Source: VGPI01 sp964482845 (GTDB lineage Bacteria; Cloacimonadota; Cloacimonadia; Cloacimonadales; Cloacimonadaceae). From it: a stretch of DNA of 8,510 bases. A program made the position numbers and the translations under genes. How positions within the stretch are numbered: position 1 is the first letter of the stretch; each line of letters begins with the position of its first letter. The DNA lies in assembly GCA_964482845.1 (NCBI GenBank), contig CAYZZE010000100.1, positions 1-8,510 on the forward strand, written 5' to 3'. Under the pieces are notes generated by a model. That model did no database searches. It worked only from the letters and a program-made list of their open reading frames with translations, and was not told the origin of the DNA. Below, piece by piece: positions 8,101-8,510 of this stretch.

Positions 8101-8370
8101 TTTTGCTTTGTCCTCATGGATCACCTCATTGCATTTCAAGCGGAGCAGATTAGCCTGGGTATTAAGGTCTGCCGGTACGCTGAATTCGGTATGGACAAAT
8201 TGCATCCGGGCGAATAGACCGCTGAAAGTCACACTGCTGGAGAGCGTAAGGTTTTTATAAATACACTCCAAAATGTTACGCAAAGCGCTAAACTTCTGCT
8301 GATACGTGCATTCAGCCGTGACCTGCTCGATCAGACGCTTATGCAGATCAAGCGCCAGATCACGATCCAT
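5125..8370 (-). CDS. Dna2-like PD-(D/E)XK nuclease fused to SF1 (Upf1/Dna2-type) helicase
   Basis: A large (1081-residue) cytoplasmic protein predicted to unwind and cut DNA. Residues 1-258 match nothing I recognise, apart from an EPDFLIDVTGIADCF stretch at 228-242. A RecB/Cas4/Dna2-type nuclease follows (about 259-441), with D355 in GRLD, E368-x-K370 in VELKSGK, and Q386 and Y390 in the QNRMQVIGYY segment. A beta-rich 1B-like domain lies at about 551-625. The helicase has Walker A GPPGTGKT (687-694), motif Ia SFTNRAVDE, Walker B IIDESS, motif III GDMNQLPC (823-830), QYRM (881-884), motif V TVERFQGSE and motif VI NVSVSRTR. All key ATPase residues are present, so it should be active. The Dna2/Cas4 iron-sulfur cysteine pattern is absent. 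The start is chosen at 8368-8370 because AAGGA lies seven bases upstream. Possible starts upstream are ATG 8383-8385 and TTG 8395-8397. Roles in replication, repair or phage defence all remain possible. Confidence 0.93.
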   Translation of the reverse strand: MDRDLALDLHKRLIEQVTAECTYQQKFSALRNILECIYKNLTLSSSVTFSGLFARMQFVHTEFSVPADLNTQANLLRLKCNEVIHEDKAKVTDADVHSAILVLCDLLRFVSPVEDHPALSDYLKQVQAQPYAGRKDNPKAGFSAMLQDWKVIQDGNQRKLEINALNELGIFCRIILYDDLKFNVPGRQWTHLARSLWKHCVIHFENLSILAGNDHAYVSNPETLVVLEPDFLIDVTGIADCFTNATYYPQLFVLGKMISEPSTDKMIQGKMVNSMLDELILRPKQEYDDLFRRCFALNSISMVALGLETAKRIHETIKANHFPQIIRFAASLSQDGVLIEPAFICPQYGLQGRLDILYLRKDKHSIVELKSGKSKDNDIWIQNRMQVIGYYMMVRHVYGRQNLGHCSILYSEDQDNPLRNVPTGTVNEQNLLMCRNRIIGLMRLLLTDPQAFFDWLKLSPVDYGTQFTNDKVNRVIECLRNCSEYEYEWLINQVRFAVREIWHVKIGSNDGRREGIYGFNGLWRLSVQDKINDYGIITGMRIVDWTQQSIRFTLKDSKNISNFRQGDLIVLYEASRQVDKQEILRGSIVTIDDRSVQINIRGGITNGYRLTSNSLWSIEPDILEAPLYASLSGVISFLKTEDNKRKLFFGIRQPDLEIEDLETGHSDATSNIIRQIDNSKDYYLVQGPPGTGKTSELLSRYVQHLWHDTSKRLIILSFTNRAVDEICQNLFKHGIPYIRTGNSSVLRQNILSNITQDKRFNDISRILKDNRVWVSTVQSCLSWFNDLTSISQIDELIIDESSQIIESSILGIAAKIRKTILIGDMNQLPCIVVQSPLTYEFASPVLQDLAFEAYNQSLFERLIRLCIRNNWHQSWSMLTRQYRMHIQIAELVSENYQNRLVCGSERQKEPLNRYNSDDPFLNNRIIWIDTPPAQTKHIDHQHVSLVDHILKVLANAGIIPDPETDLGIIAPFRAQINAIRNVASETYPTLTIDTVERFQGSERSNIIFSIPLNHRNDIRLIESVSADGSIDRKLNVSVSRTRDRLIIIANLGLCRQSPHYRKLIDKIQSNGIVLPIHQISM

Positions 8371-8510
8371 CAGACAATCCTTCATATTGTAAACCAATGA
8401 TCCTTATACTTTTATCACCTTTTTTCCACCATCCTGTCCACCGATGATACGTCAAGTAGTTTGTTGCTCCGTATCGTTCATTATAAGACCGTTGAAAAAT
8501 TTAGAGAGTT
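8371..8510 (-). promoter_or_regulatory. Leader of the nuclease-helicase gene with a possible -10 element and operator-like repeat
   Basis: On the minus strand a perfect TATAAT occurs at 8480-8485, about 110 bases before the chosen start codon. No TTGACA-like hexamer lies 15-18 bases upstream of it and it has no extended TGn, so promoter activity is uncertain. Just downstream, GATACG (8446-8451) and CGTATC (8470-8475) form a 6-bp inverted repeat with an 18-base spacer, near where transcription from this -10 would begin. This could be an operator or a 5'-UTR hairpin. No gene is visible on either strand here. Confidence 0.3.
8378..8382 (-). promoter_or_regulatory. Ribosome-binding site that decides the helicase start
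   Basis: AAGGA on the minus strand lies seven bases before the ATG at 8368-8370. A second AAGGA (8401-8405) is only three bases from an upstream in-frame TTG and fifteen from the ATG at 8383-8385, both poor spacings. This favours a start nine codons inside the longest possible reading frame. Confidence 0.55.

Noticed and set aside
8371..8510. Riboswitch in the long leader of the nuclease-helicase gene
   Set aside because: Only one 6-bp inverted repeat is visible, with no recognisable aptamer core or terminator/antiterminator arrangement.
1..8510. CRISPR array, insertion sequence, tRNA or rRNA gene, or an integrated element
   Set aside because: No regularly spaced repeats, transposase motifs, terminal inverted repeats, tRNA-like cloverleaf or rRNA segments were seen, and base composition looks even across the window.

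Overview
The window holds six protein-coding genes, all read right to left on the minus strand, with short gaps, Shine-Dalgarno sites and no RNA genes, insertion sequences or CRISPR array that I can see. Separate adjacent secD and secF genes, a DUF3467 protein, an M42 aminopeptidase and a Bacteroidetes-style nuclease-helicase point to a Gram-negative-type anaerobe of the FCB group. Candidatus Cloacimonadota is my best guess, but this is a family-level impression and not a placement. GC content looks slightly below 50% throughout, with no obvious compositional break.

In order of transcription, the right end (8371-8510) is a noncoding leader with a TATAAT hexamer and a small inverted repeat. 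Next comes a ~1081-residue protein (5125-8370) that joins an uncharacterised N-terminal region, a PD-(D/E)XK RecB/Cas4/Dna2-type nuclease and a complete Upf1/Dna2-type SF1 helicase. A small DUF3467 protein (4783-5103) follows after 21 bases. After 113 bases come secD (3011-4669) and secF (1894-3000), 10 bases apart, with the secF ribosome-binding site overlapping the secD stop codon. Two stem-loops follow secF, the second with a T-rich tail typical of an intrinsic terminator. This suggests that helicase, DUF3467, secD and secF could form one transcription unit, or two.

Beyond the terminator is a two-gene unit: a small single-domain cupin (1339-1734) and, 15 bases later, an M42-family metallo-aminopeptidase (262-1323). 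The last 261 bases (1-261) have no convincing gene.

SecD and SecF are the proton-driven accessory subunits of the Sec protein translocase. The cupin and peptidase look metabolic. The nuclease-helicase is the least ordinary gene: it has the domain order of eukaryotic Dna2 but lacks its iron-sulfur cysteine pattern and carries about 260 residues of unknown function. Whether it acts in replication or repair or in defence cannot be decided from the sequence. I found no clear evidence of a dedicated new multi-gene system; the helicase/DUF3467 pair is the best place to look.
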